A stretch of 5,444 bases of DNA from QYQD01 sp040755415 (GCA_040755415.1 JBFMAZ010000099.1:1-5444), one strand, 5' to 3'; positions 1 through 5,260 are shown, numbered from the stretch's first letter. Numbers and translations are program-made. Notes: generated by a model from the sequence alone, not told the origin.

Positions 1-58
1 AAAAAACCCGGAAATTTTAAATAGTCCCCTCTCGTGGGCTTATCAATGTCAGCCTCCT

Positions 59-78
59 ATGCAAAATATTTTTTGCAT
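59..78. repeat. Perfect inverted repeat upstream of the first gene
   Basis: ATGCAAAA (59-66) and TTTTGCAT (71-78) are exact reverse complements separated by the 4-base spacer TATT. A further small palindrome, ATGC-T-GCAT, follows at 86-94. The repeat lies about 60-80 bases before the first start codon in AT-rich sequence, so it could be an operator or a small DNA/RNA hairpin. No T-run follows it in terminator position. The symmetry is directly visible; a regulatory role is inference. Confidence 0.45.
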
Positions 79-100
79 GAAAAATGCTGCATAATAAATA
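73..100 (+). promoter_or_regulatory. Tentative sigma-70-like promoter
   Basis: A -35-like TTGCAT (73-78) and a -10-like TAAATA (95-100) are separated by 16 bases, in the AT-rich leader of the first gene. Transcription would start near 107, about 30 bases before the first possible start codon. The -35 box overlaps the right arm of the inverted repeat at 59-78, an arrangement that would let a bound repressor block the polymerase. Both boxes are imperfect and AT-rich DNA gives such matches by chance. Confidence 0.25.
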
Positions 101-136
101 TGAGAGTTTTGACGCAAAATTCAGGTATAAAGAATC

Positions 137-898
137 ATGGAAATGGGTAGGGAAGTAATCGATTCTATGATAACAGAAAGCCGGCAACTCTTACGTGCGC
201 TACACGAAACTAGAGAACAGGTCCCCCGCACCATCTGCGACCGCCGGACCTGCTGCTGCTCTCTGCTGCCCGAGAGTTCCTTTTTGGAGTTTCTTCAACT
301 TCTCGAGGCCGTAGGCCGGATGGAAAGCAACGAGAGACAGGGGGTTATCTCCAAAATTGCCACCTATTACTTTATTAACCCCATTGAGCGCAGAAGCTGT
401 CCGTTCCTATCTGGAACGGATTGCCTGGTTTACGAGATCAGACCATTCACATGTCGGGCCTACGGACTGTGGTCAAAGGAGTTCTATGACAGGCAGGCGG
501 AAATGAGCAGACAGGCCAAGATGCAGGTCGTGGCCGGTTGGAAGGCTTTAGGTATTGATTTATCCGGTAACGTCCTAGACTTTCGGCAGGAATATTGTTT
601 AAACGTTAAGACCTGTGATGGAGTTCAATACGAGGATGCCTTCCTGAACGATATTTGGGCTGAAATATTGACTCTGGATGCCAAGGCCGCCCCTTACGAC
701 TCTCTTTACCGGGAGCGGTATTTTTCTGACCTCAGCTTCGCCTTGATCAGTCTGGTCATCGGGCCCCAAAGGGCGTTGGTGGAAAAGGTAAACGTAGTGA
801 AAGAGGCGGTTATTTCCGGAACGAGGACAAAACTAAGGCGCATTCTGGATGAGATTCTTCAGAACATGGAACGAACCTTATCACCCCTACGAAGTTAA
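137..898 (+). CDS. YkgJ-family cysteine-cluster (putative metal-binding) protein
   Basis: The 253-residue protein carries the cysteine pattern of the YkgJ/CxxCxxCC family (Fe/Zn-chelating cluster, PF03692). The first cluster is C34 with C39-C40-C41, followed by CPFL at 88-91, C96, and RPFTCRAYG at 102-110 with C106. C154 and C160 may add ligands. Family members are thought to bind a metal or Fe-S cluster, but their biochemical role is mostly unknown. There is no signal peptide or membrane segment, so it is probably cytoplasmic. The family's usual core is about 100 residues; here about 90 extra residues follow the cysteine region and resemble no domain I recognise. The start is uncertain: ATG 137 has no clear ribosome binding site, whereas ATG 167 (Met11) has AGGGAAG at 149-155, 11 bases upstream. 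Family assignment is confident, function is not. Confidence 0.85.
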   Translation: MEMGREVIDSMITESRQLLRALHETREQVPRTICDRRTCCCSLLPESSFLEFLQLLEAVGRMESNERQGVISKIATYYFINPIERRSCPFLSGTDCLVYEIRPFTCRAYGLWSKEFYDRQAEMSRQAKMQVVAGWKALGIDLSGNVLDFRQEYCLNVKTCDGVQYEDAFLNDIWAEILTLDAKAAPYDSLYRERYFSDLSFALISLVIGPQRALVEKVNVVKEAVISGTRTKLRRILDEILQNMERTLSPLRS

Positions 899-909
899 GG
901 GGGGCTGAC

Positions 910-978
910 GGAGACCAGGTGGGATACTTTGAAGATTTGGAAGACAGATTCGCGACCTTTACCTCGCGGACATGGTGA
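910..978 (+). other. Short GTG-initiated frame, possible lost N-terminus of the next gene
   Basis: GTG 919 is preceded by GGAG at 910-913 with a 5-base spacing and opens a 19-codon frame reading VGYFEDLEDRFATFTSRTW, ending TGA at 976-978. The first eleven residues are acidic and aromatic and look like real protein sequence. The following gene, in the -1 frame, reads RDLYLADMVNSLKLHREL from 951 on, before its first ATG. Joining the two at about 950 gives a smooth N-terminus (EDLEDRF then RDLYLAD). One missing C (TTCCGC instead of TTCGC) would explain the break. Alternatives are a mutation, an assembly error, a programmed -1 shift, or a coupled leader peptide ending in an ATGGTGA overlap with the start at 972. 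Confidence 0.4.
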
Positions 979-1256
979 ACTCGCTAAAGCTCCACAGGGA
1001 GCTCATCTACCGCAGGCTTTTCCCGGGCATAGGGCTGAGCACGGAAGAACGTCAGGAATTGCGGAAAGAAAAGGATAAGATAAATCGTCTGTTCTTTTTT
1101 CTCAACTACGGCCTTAAGTACCACAAGATACCTACAGGTGTGAATGAAAAAGACCGAGAGGCTTATCGTCTCCTTTTGCACGAGCTCGTGGAGAAGGGAG
1201 AGGTTGACAGATCCCTTGTGGAGAGATGGGAAGAGTGGCCGGAAGCGGGGAAATAA
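972..1256 (+). CDS. Hypothetical small charged protein
   Basis: A 94-residue protein that I do not recognise. It is rich in Lys, Arg and Glu and appears mostly helical: an amphipathic stretch about 22-46 (STEERQELRKEKDKINRLFF), a middle YGLKYHKIPTG segment, then a second charged helix about 58-88 (EKDREAYRLLLHELVEKGEV). There is no signal peptide, membrane segment or cysteine cluster, so it is presumably cytoplasmic. It lies 73 bases after the YkgJ-like gene and in the same direction, so the two may share a transcript. ATG 972 has no ribosome binding site. An in-frame stop at 930-932 blocks upstream extension, yet the in-frame codons from 951 still read like protein. The true start may therefore be GTG 919 joined through a frameshift. 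Confidence 0.6.
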   Translation: MVNSLKLHRELIYRRLFPGIGLSTEERQELRKEKDKINRLFFFLNYGLKYHKIPTGVNEKDREAYRLLLHELVEKGEVDRSLVERWEEWPEAGK

Positions 1257-1297
1257 ACGAACTAGTCAGTGCTTCTGAGGAAATAGCCCATGCCTGA
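1226..1297 (+). other. Short overlapping frame, doubtful
   Basis: ATG 1226 opens a 23-codon frame ending TGA 1295-1297. It overlaps the end of the 94-residue gene and reads GRVAGSGEINELVSASEEIA, which has a protein-like composition. It has no good ribosome binding site; its translation would depend on coupling to the upstream gene. It could equally be a remnant of a longer C-terminus lost by a frameshift near 1226, or chance. Recorded because it forms part of a run of short overlapping frames. Confidence 0.15.
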
Positions 1298-1376
1298 AAT
1301 CCATAGAGGCACCGCTTTCTGGACGGAGCGCACGCTGATTGAAAGCGTAATGCAGGGCGCTTCTTTCGATATGTGA
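1290..1376 (+). CDS. Possible 28-residue peptide
   Basis: ATG 1290 opens a 28-codon frame ending TGA 1374-1376, and GAGGAAA at 1277-1283 sits 6 bases before the start, a good ribosome binding site. The peptide begins MPEIHRGTAFWTERT and ends with GASFDM; it is soluble in character and matches no family I know. It fills most of the gap between the 94-residue gene and the phosphorylase gene, so it might be a leader peptide, a real small gene, or chance. The binding site is the main support. Confidence 0.25.
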   Translation: MPEIHRGTAFWTERTLIESVMQGASFDM

Positions 1377-1411
1377 TTATTCTTTTTTGCAGGACGTGAA
1401 TCCAAGATGGC

Positions 1412-1416
1412 GGGAG
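1412..1416 (+). promoter_or_regulatory. Ribosome binding site deciding the phosphorylase start
   Basis: GGGAG lies 5 bases before ATG 1422. The alternative ATG 1407 has only AGGA about 12 bases upstream, which is too far for efficient initiation. This favours the start at 1422. Confidence 0.5.
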
Positions 1417-1421
1417 ATGTT

Positions 1422-2366
1422 ATGGCAGAAGGTCAATTCAAATCTTCGGACCTGCCAATAGTAGATGGCAGGACTTATCACCTGGACTTGAGGCCGGAAG
1501 AGTTAGCAGAAAATATTATCATCGTCGGCGACCCCGACCGGGTTTCCTTTATTGCAGATGAATTCCTTGGGACCAAAGAGATTGACAGGTTTCATAGAGG
1601 TCTTCGAACAATAACCGGGCGTGTGAAAGATACAGGTCAGAGGGTCTCAATTGTAACTTCAGGTATGGGTACCCCTTCTCTTGAGATTGTGCTCAATGAG
1701 ATCGTTGCCTTGAACGAGATCGATTTTCATACGAAAGAAAGAAGGGCGGAATATGATACGCTGACCATAATCCGTGTAGGCACGTCCGGGGGCCTGCAGC
1801 CGGATACGGAACTGGGGGCATCTGTTATTACCGCTTATGCAGTCGGTCTGGATAATACCGGATTATTTTACGATGCCCCTTATCCCGAAGAGACCCTCAG
1901 AATGCTTGAAGATGCAGTCGGCCGGTGCGTCGACGGAGCTATTACAGATCACTCGCGTTTTAAGGGGAGAATCTTCCCCTACGCATCGAAGGCGCACAAC
2001 GATGTTGTCGATGCCCTGGAACGGGAAGCCTGGAGGCTTGGCGTAAGGTACAAAAAAGGTGGCACCGTATCCAATTCAGGATTTTTTGCCAATCAGGGCC
2101 GAACCATATCCCGGGTACCGTTAACAATCCCGGGGATAGAGACCGTCCTCGCCTGTGTAGACACGGGCATGGAAGGGCTTAAAATAGAAAATATGGAGAT
2201 GGAGGCGAGTTTTCTGTTGTACTTCATGGGGGCTCTCGGATACCGGGCCGGCGCCATCTGTCCTATTATTGATAAGCGGGGCGATAATAAGTTCTTATCA
2301 GAGTACGCGCCCTATATAAGGGATGCGACAAGGGTAGCCCTGGGGGCATTAAATAGACTTAAATAA
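1422..2366 (+). CDS. Nucleoside phosphorylase, uridine-phosphorylase-like
   Basis: A PNP/UDP-family phosphorylase that splits a nucleoside with phosphate into base and ribose-1-phosphate in the cytoplasm, feeding salvage. Start chosen at ATG 1422 (314 residues); ATG 1407 would add five. Numbered from 1407, the motifs are GDPDR 41-45 (phosphate-binding Gly and Arg), TSGMGTPS 84-91, RVGTSGG 123-129 (phosphate loop), a base-site NQGR at 229-232, and NMEMEAS 262-268 (the Met-Glu that contacts ribose). The Q-G-R at 230-232 lines up with the Gln-x-Arg that reads uracil in uridine phosphorylases, so uridine is the likeliest substrate. The protein is about 60 residues longer than E. coli Udp, and GTSGG plus QGR resemble the animal UPP1 type more than the enterobacterial one. 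Superfamily membership is very sure; substrate is inferred. Confidence 0.9.
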   Translation: MAEGQFKSSDLPIVDGRTYHLDLRPEELAENIIIVGDPDRVSFIADEFLGTKEIDRFHRGLRTITGRVKDTGQRVSIVTSGMGTPSLEIVLNEIVALNEIDFHTKERRAEYDTLTIIRVGTSGGLQPDTELGASVITAYAVGLDNTGLFYDAPYPEETLRMLEDAVGRCVDGAITDHSRFKGRIFPYASKAHNDVVDALEREAWRLGVRYKKGGTVSNSGFFANQGRTISRVPLTIPGIETVLACVDTGMEGLKIENMEMEASFLLYFMGALGYRAGAICPIIDKRGDNKFLSEYAPYIRDATRVALGALNRLK

Positions 2367-2396
2367 TGGCCGCGACCTCTCAGCCTGACATTTCAC

Positions 2397-3212
2397 ATGG
2401 CTGGTAAATCTCAAAATATGAGCAAGGTCTTAGCTGCAAAGGGTGAAGATATAACCAGAAGGACGCGCATGGCCCTTGAGAGGCTTTCGCCCCGGCTCCC
2501 CCAAAAGGGATCAAAGATTCTCATAAAGCCCAACGTGGTTGACGCAAGACCAAAAGACTCGGGTGCCATCACTAGGCCGGAGGTAGTTGAGGCAGTTATC
2601 CAGTTTCTGGGCCACCGGGACTACCAGATTTACGTGGGGGAAGGATCGGCAGTTTTTGACACACTGAGGTGTTTCGAGAAGGCTGGCTATCTCTACCTGG
2701 AGCAAAAATATGACATAAAGCTTGTGGACCTCAATCGAGGCGAATTTGTCACAATAGAAGTTAACGGGAAGTACTGGAAAGGGTTTTCCGTGGCAAAAAT
2801 AGCCAGAGAGGTCGTCTACGTAATCTCAGCTCCGGTTCTCAAGCAGCACCCTTTTCAGGTGACTCTGGCCCTCAAGAATATGATGGGAGTCCTGAAACCA
2901 GGTGCCAGATGTCCTCTTAAATCCTATATACACAAAGAAGATGATCAGGAAATCTGGGCGGATCGGCTAGTTGATCTGGTCTTTGCGGTGAGACCGAACC
3001 TGGCGGTGATTGACGCCACCACGGGTATGTTCGGCTCCCATCTCACCGGCAGATTAAAAGAGTTTGATTTGACGCTGGTAAGTGAGGACGCACTGGCCTG
3101 TGATATTCTGGCAGCCAGGCTTCTCGGATACGAGAAGGTGTTCTACCTCGATCTTGCGCTCAAAAGGGGGCTGGGAACGGAACCAACACAGGTAGAGCGC
3201 ATTTTTGTCTAG
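2397..3212 (+). CDS. DUF362 domain-containing protein
   Basis: The 271-residue protein matches the DUF362 (PF04015) pattern across nearly its whole length. Key segments are ILIKPNVV at 41-48, TRPEVVEAVIQFL at 59-71, a glycine-rich GEGSA at 81-85, PVLKQHPFQVTLALKNMMGVL at 146-166, and NLAVIDATTGM at 201-211. The family is widespread in anaerobes and archaea and has no agreed function; some members are fused to ferredoxin domains, but here no Cys-rich ferredoxin module is present (only C92, C172 and C235). No signal peptide or membrane segment is seen, so it is probably cytoplasmic. It starts 30 bases after the phosphorylase stop and may be cotranscribed. Neither ATG 2397 nor ATG 2418 (Met8) has a clear ribosome binding site, so the start is uncertain by seven residues. 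Confidence 0.85.
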   Translation: MAGKSQNMSKVLAAKGEDITRRTRMALERLSPRLPQKGSKILIKPNVVDARPKDSGAITRPEVVEAVIQFLGHRDYQIYVGEGSAVFDTLRCFEKAGYLYLEQKYDIKLVDLNRGEFVTIEVNGKYWKGFSVAKIAREVVYVISAPVLKQHPFQVTLALKNMMGVLKPGARCPLKSYIHKEDDQEIWADRLVDLVFAVRPNLAVIDATTGMFGSHLTGRLKEFDLTLVSEDALACDILAARLLGYEKVFYLDLALKRGLGTEPTQVERIFV

Positions 3213-3375
3213 GTCAGCAAGGAATGTGGCCTAAAGTCTTGTTGTTTTTTCAGCCTATGTATGGAGGACCCGGGGATGGCGGTCCATGCTTTACTAAGGC
3301 AGGTCATGCTCCCTAGACATTAAGGCCCTGTGATCTGGGCGTGAGATTAATTACCTGAAGGAGATAGGTGAGTTA
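3213..3375. other. Intergenic region without a recognisable gene
   Basis: These 163 bases separate the DUF362 gene from the small membrane gene. A T-run lies at 3245-3250, but only a 4-bp stem (CAAG/CTTG) precedes it, so I do not call a terminator. A 5-bp GGACC/GGTCC repeat with a 10-base loop lies around 3276-3295 and is weak. The end of the region holds the ribosome binding sequence AAGGAGA (3358-3364) for the next gene. I see no RNA gene or riboswitch. Confidence 0.4.
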
Positions 3376-3564
3376 GTGAAAAGACAAGGTAGTAGGCCAC
3401 TGAATTGGCTGCTGGCCGGTACTCTTTTAGCAATCCTAAATACGATTGTTTTTAATGTTAATATGTCAGACAGACCTATTGGGACTTCAGGTATAATTGT
3501 ACTTTTGTTCGGGGGTATTTTGGTGGTTGCTGCAGTTTATATTGACAGGAGGGTAAAGAGATGA
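3376..3564 (+). CDS. Small two-helix membrane protein upstream of cutA
   Basis: A 62-residue peptide with two hydrophobic segments, about residues 9-28 (LNWLLAGTLLAILNTIVFNV) and 36-56 (GTSGIIVLLFGGILVVAAVY), separated by a short polar loop. Basic residues sit at both ends (KRQGSR at the start, DRRVKR at the end), so both termini are predicted to face the cytoplasm. I recognise no family. It starts with GTG at 3376; AAGGAGA lies at 3358-3364, 11 bases away, and a weaker AGGTGAG (3366-3372) lies closer. Its TGA overlaps the ATG of cutA in an ATGA junction (3561-3564), which indicates one transcript and probable translational coupling. The hydrophobic pattern and overlap support a real gene; function is unknown. 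Confidence 0.65.
   Translation: MKRQGSRPLNWLLAGTLLAILNTIVFNVNMSDRPIGTSGIIVLLFGGILVVAAVYIDRRVKR
3547..3553 (+). promoter_or_regulatory. Strong ribosome binding site of cutA
   Basis: AGGAGGG lies 7 bases before ATG 3561, inside the last codons of the membrane-peptide gene. It fixes the cutA start and means cutA can initiate on its own as well as by coupling. Confidence 0.75.
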
Positions 3565-3884
3565 CCGATTACATCCAGGTGGTTACAACTACGGAGAAAA
3601 AGGATGATGCCCATAGGATTGCCAGGTCTGTTGTGGAGAGCAGGCTGGCGGGTTGCGTCCAGGTTATCGGGCCGATAACCAGCACCTACCGTTGGAAAGA
3701 GGTGATTGAGACGGCCGAAGAGTGGATGTGTGTAATTAAAACCAGGAAAGACCTTTACCCGGAGATTGAAAAATCTATCCGGGAGGTTCACCCGTATGAA
3801 GTGCCCGAGATTTTAGCCGTGCCGGTAGCTGAAGGAAGCAAGGATTATCTGGAATGGTTGGGCAACGAGATTAAGAGCGGGTAG
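3561..3884 (+). CDS. cutA: CutA1 divalent-cation tolerance protein
   Basis: A 107-residue CutA1 homologue at the normal family length. The conserved blocks are all present: IQVVTTTEKKDDA at 5-17, LAGCVQV 29-35, TYRWKE 42-47, the W55/V58 core strand with IKTR 59-62, HPYEVPEI 77-84, and the C-terminal YLEWL 96-100. Members form very stable trimers resembling PII signalling proteins. The name comes from copper-tolerance mutants of E. coli, but a direct role in metal tolerance is disputed and no enzymatic activity is agreed. It is cytoplasmic here, since there is no signal peptide. The four-base overlap with the preceding membrane peptide suggests the two are made together. Identification is very secure; physiological role is not. 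Confidence 0.95.
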   Translation: MTDYIQVVTTTEKKDDAHRIARSVVESRLAGCVQVIGPITSTYRWKEVIETAEEWMCVIKTRKDLYPEIEKSIREVHPYEVPEILAVPVAEGSKDYLEWLGNEIKSG

Positions 3885-3920
3885 GTATGCTGGTATGAAA
3901 ATTGCAAATTCATTTTAAGC

Positions 3921-4640
3921 ATGATAGGCAAAATCGACCCGCGTATTCCAGGTGGCCTTCCTAGTTTGGCTCCCTCTGCGCCTTCCAGTTCTGTAACCCA
4001 TCCTGATTTTAGCTGCATATTCCGCGCCTCTATAGCCGGTCAGACCAGGGAACAACCCCTGGATATAGTAATTATTCAGGCCTTAAGCCGGGCCTTGGAG
4101 GCCATCCTTTCTGAAAATGGATCCGAAGAAAACGGCAGCCTTTCCGCATCACTTTTTCCCTTGAATCTTCCCGACCTTTCCCCTCAGGCCGATAGAGCGG
4201 AATACCGTCCGAAGGGAAGGGAGCTTGATGCCGGAGTGTCAAATAATTTACAGGGCGGACAGGATATTGAACATATCGTGACCGAGGCGGCCCATAAATA
4301 CGGGGTAGAACCCGCGCTAATCAAATCGGTTATTGCCGTGGAAAGCAACGGCGACCCGCAGGCCGTATCACCGGCCGGCGCCCGGGGTCTCATGCAGCTT
4401 ATGCCGGCAACAGCGGCCGAATTAGGCGTAACCAATTCCTTTGATCCGGCCCAGAATGTCATGGCCGGGACACGTTATCTACGCCGGTTAATGGATCGCT
4501 ACCAGGGAAATGTAAGGCTGGCCCTGGCCGCCTACAACTGGGGGATGGGTAATCTTGAAAAAAGACCGGACGCCCTGCCGAAAGAGACGCGGGAATACAT
4601 AGCCAGAGTTGAAAGCCGTTATCGTAGCTATGTCGCCTAG
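3921..4640 (+). CDS. SLT-domain lytic transglycosylase (GH23-like)
   Basis: The C-terminal half (about 116-236) is a transglycosylase SLT domain that cuts peptidoglycan glycan strands, forming 1,6-anhydromuramic ends. The catalytic glutamate is E141 in VIAVESNGDP, followed by GARGLMQLMPATAAELGV 153-170, the DPAQNVMAGTRYLRRL block 175-190, and AAYNWG 203-208. The first 110 residues are a low-complexity Pro/Ser-rich region with one helical stretch (about 45-65) and no signal peptide or lipobox, unusual for an enzyme acting in the periplasm. Some flagellar and secretion-associated transglycosylases look like this and leave by their own export system; that is inference. ATG 3921 has no obvious ribosome binding site, and an in-frame stop at 3882-3884 leaves no better upstream start. 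It lies 36 bases after cutA; a FlhB-like gene follows 305 bases downstream. Confidence 0.9.
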   Translation: MIGKIDPRIPGGLPSLAPSAPSSSVTHPDFSCIFRASIAGQTREQPLDIVIIQALSRALEAILSENGSEENGSLSASLFPLNLPDLSPQADRAEYRPKGRELDAGVSNNLQGGQDIEHIVTEAAHKYGVEPALIKSVIAVESNGDPQAVSPAGARGLMQLMPATAAELGVTNSFDPAQNVMAGTRYLRRLMDRYQGNVRLALAAYNWGMGNLEKRPDALPKETREYIARVESRYRSYVA

Positions 4641-4651
4641 TTACGAGATTA

Positions 4652-4855
4652 GACTAAAGTTCAAATTTCAAAGCTCAAAGTTCAAATCAATGCCAAATTC
4701 CAAAGCTCAAAACGTCACTGGTCACGGGTCATTAGTCATTGGTTAAGTCAGGAAAGATAGACCCCTATTACCAATGACAAATGGCAAATGACTAATGACT
4801 TCTACTTTAGTCATTTGAGCTTTATTTGAACTTTGGATTTTGTTATTTGGAATTT
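4652..4855. repeat. Large imperfect palindrome built of AAA/CAAA-type words
   Basis: This 200-base intergenic element pairs with itself in several blocks. CAAAGTTCAAAT (4676-4687) matches the reverse complement of 4824-4835. AAAGCTCAAA (4702-4711) matches 4814-4823. AAATTCCA (4695-4702) matches 4848-4855. GTCATTAGTCAT (4728-4739) matches 4788-4799, and its extension GTCATTGGT (4735-4743) matches 4770-4778. The left arm also holds a 17-base direct repeat with one mismatch (4663-4679 and 4695-4711). It looks like a non-coding dispersed palindromic element or the remains of a MITE, and would fold into a long hairpin in RNA. It is AT-rich compared with the flanking genes. Confidence 0.75.
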
Positions 4856-4912
4856 ACGCAAAGCGCTTTTGGTTGTGTCTTTGCCGCGCTGTGTTCTCTG
4901 TGGTTAATCTTT
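4856..4912 (-). repeat. Element resembling the ACCACAGAG-type dispersed bacterial repeat
   Basis: Read on the minus strand, the segment contains TTAACCACAGAGAACACAG (about 4889-4907) followed by GGCAAAGACACAACC and then AAAGCGCTTTGCG, including the 10-base palindrome AAAGCGCTTT (4860-4869). From memory, repeats with an ACCACAGAG/ACACAGAG core and a GCAAAGAC word recur between genes in many environmental bacterial genomes. It lies directly against the preceding large palindrome, so the two may form one composite element. The words are seen directly; membership in a repeat family is recollection and could not be searched. Confidence 0.5.
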
Positions 4913-4945
4913 TTTCAATGCGGTTGCGGTTACAAAGAGCAATTC

Positions 4946-5245
4946 ATGAACAACTGGAAGAAAAAGATCAAAAGGGCCGTCTCGCTGAAATATGAGCCGG
5001 TCAAAGACCGTGCCCCAAAGGTTACGGCCAAGGGGCAGGGGGTTATTGCCGATAAGATTATTGCCCTAGCCAAAGAGAACAATATCCCTATCCATGAAGA
5101 TCCGGACCTGGTGGAAATATTATCAAAACTTGACCTTGAAGAAGAGGTCCCGCCAACCGTTTATATTCTGGTCGCCGAGATACTGGCCTTTGTCTACCGA
5201 ATGAACGGTCGCTGGCCGGGGCAAACGGTAGAAAATTCTTGGTAG
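4946..5245 (+). CDS. FlhB C-terminal-domain-like protein (FhlB/YlqH type)
   Basis: A 99-residue protein corresponding to only the cytoplasmic C-terminal domain of FlhB/YscU, the substrate-specificity switch of the flagellar and type III export apparatus. AVSLKYEP (11-18), PKVTAKGQGVIADKIIALAKENNIPIHEDP (24-53) and EVPPTVYILVAEILAFVYRMN (67-87) follow the FlhB pattern. The autocleavage motif NPTH, which in FlhB precedes AVAL(R/K)Y, is absent: KIKR occupies that place. All FlhB membrane helices are missing too. Such stand-alone proteins (FhlB; YlqH in Bacillus) occur in many flagellated bacteria and can partly replace the cleaved domain. The start is set at ATG 4946, where the similarity begins, with a weak AAGAG (4934-4938) upstream; extending to TTG 4826 would translate repeat DNA. 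It may serve flagellar export together with a full FlhB elsewhere. Confidence 0.85.
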   Translation: MNNWKKKIKRAVSLKYEPVKDRAPKVTAKGQGVIADKIIALAKENNIPIHEDPDLVEILSKLDLEEEVPPTVYILVAEILAFVYRMNGRWPGQTVENSW

Positions 5246-5260
5246 GTAAAATTTGCCTAC
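5242..5260. repeat. Short near-perfect palindrome over the stop codon
   Basis: GTAGGTAAA (5242-5250) and TTTGCCTAC (5252-5260) are reverse complements apart from one T-G position, which could wobble-pair in RNA. The centre leaves almost no loop, so an RNA hairpin would open several A-T pairs. It overlaps the TAG of the FlhB-like gene and no T-run follows, so it is not a standard terminator; a protein-binding site or chance is possible. Confidence 0.3.

Noticed and set aside
109..131. TTGACG (109-114) and TATAAA (126-131) as a promoter
   Set aside because: Both boxes look good alone but are only 11 bases apart, far short of the 16-18 needed for sigma-70.
1332..1348. ACGCT/AGCGT hairpin before the phosphorylase gene as attenuator or terminator
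   Set aside because: Only five base pairs with a 7-base loop, and the T-rich stretch follows more than 30 bases later.
3238..3250. T-rich stretch after the DUF362 gene as an intrinsic terminator
   Set aside because: Only a 4-bp CAAG/CTTG stem with a long loop precedes it.
3257..3316. 19-codon frame beginning MYGGPGDGG
   Set aside because: No ribosome binding site, glycine-rich chance composition, and no sign of conservation that can be judged here.
4184..4462. 92-codon minus-strand frame opposite the transglycosylase
   Set aside because: It lies wholly opposite a clear SLT-domain gene and its Ser/Ala/Pro-rich translation is what the complementary strand of that coding sequence yields.
4652..4855. 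CRISPR array or tandem-repeat locus
   Set aside because: The repeated words are short, irregularly spaced and mostly in inverted orientation; there are no equal-length repeats separated by equal-length unique spacers.
4826..4945. N-terminal extension of the FlhB-like protein from TTG 4826, giving a hydrophobic, Cys-rich leader that resembles a signal or membrane segment
   Set aside because: The extension is translated from the right arm of the palindrome and from the ACCACAGAG-type repeat, has no ribosome binding site, and FlhB similarity begins only after Met at 4946.
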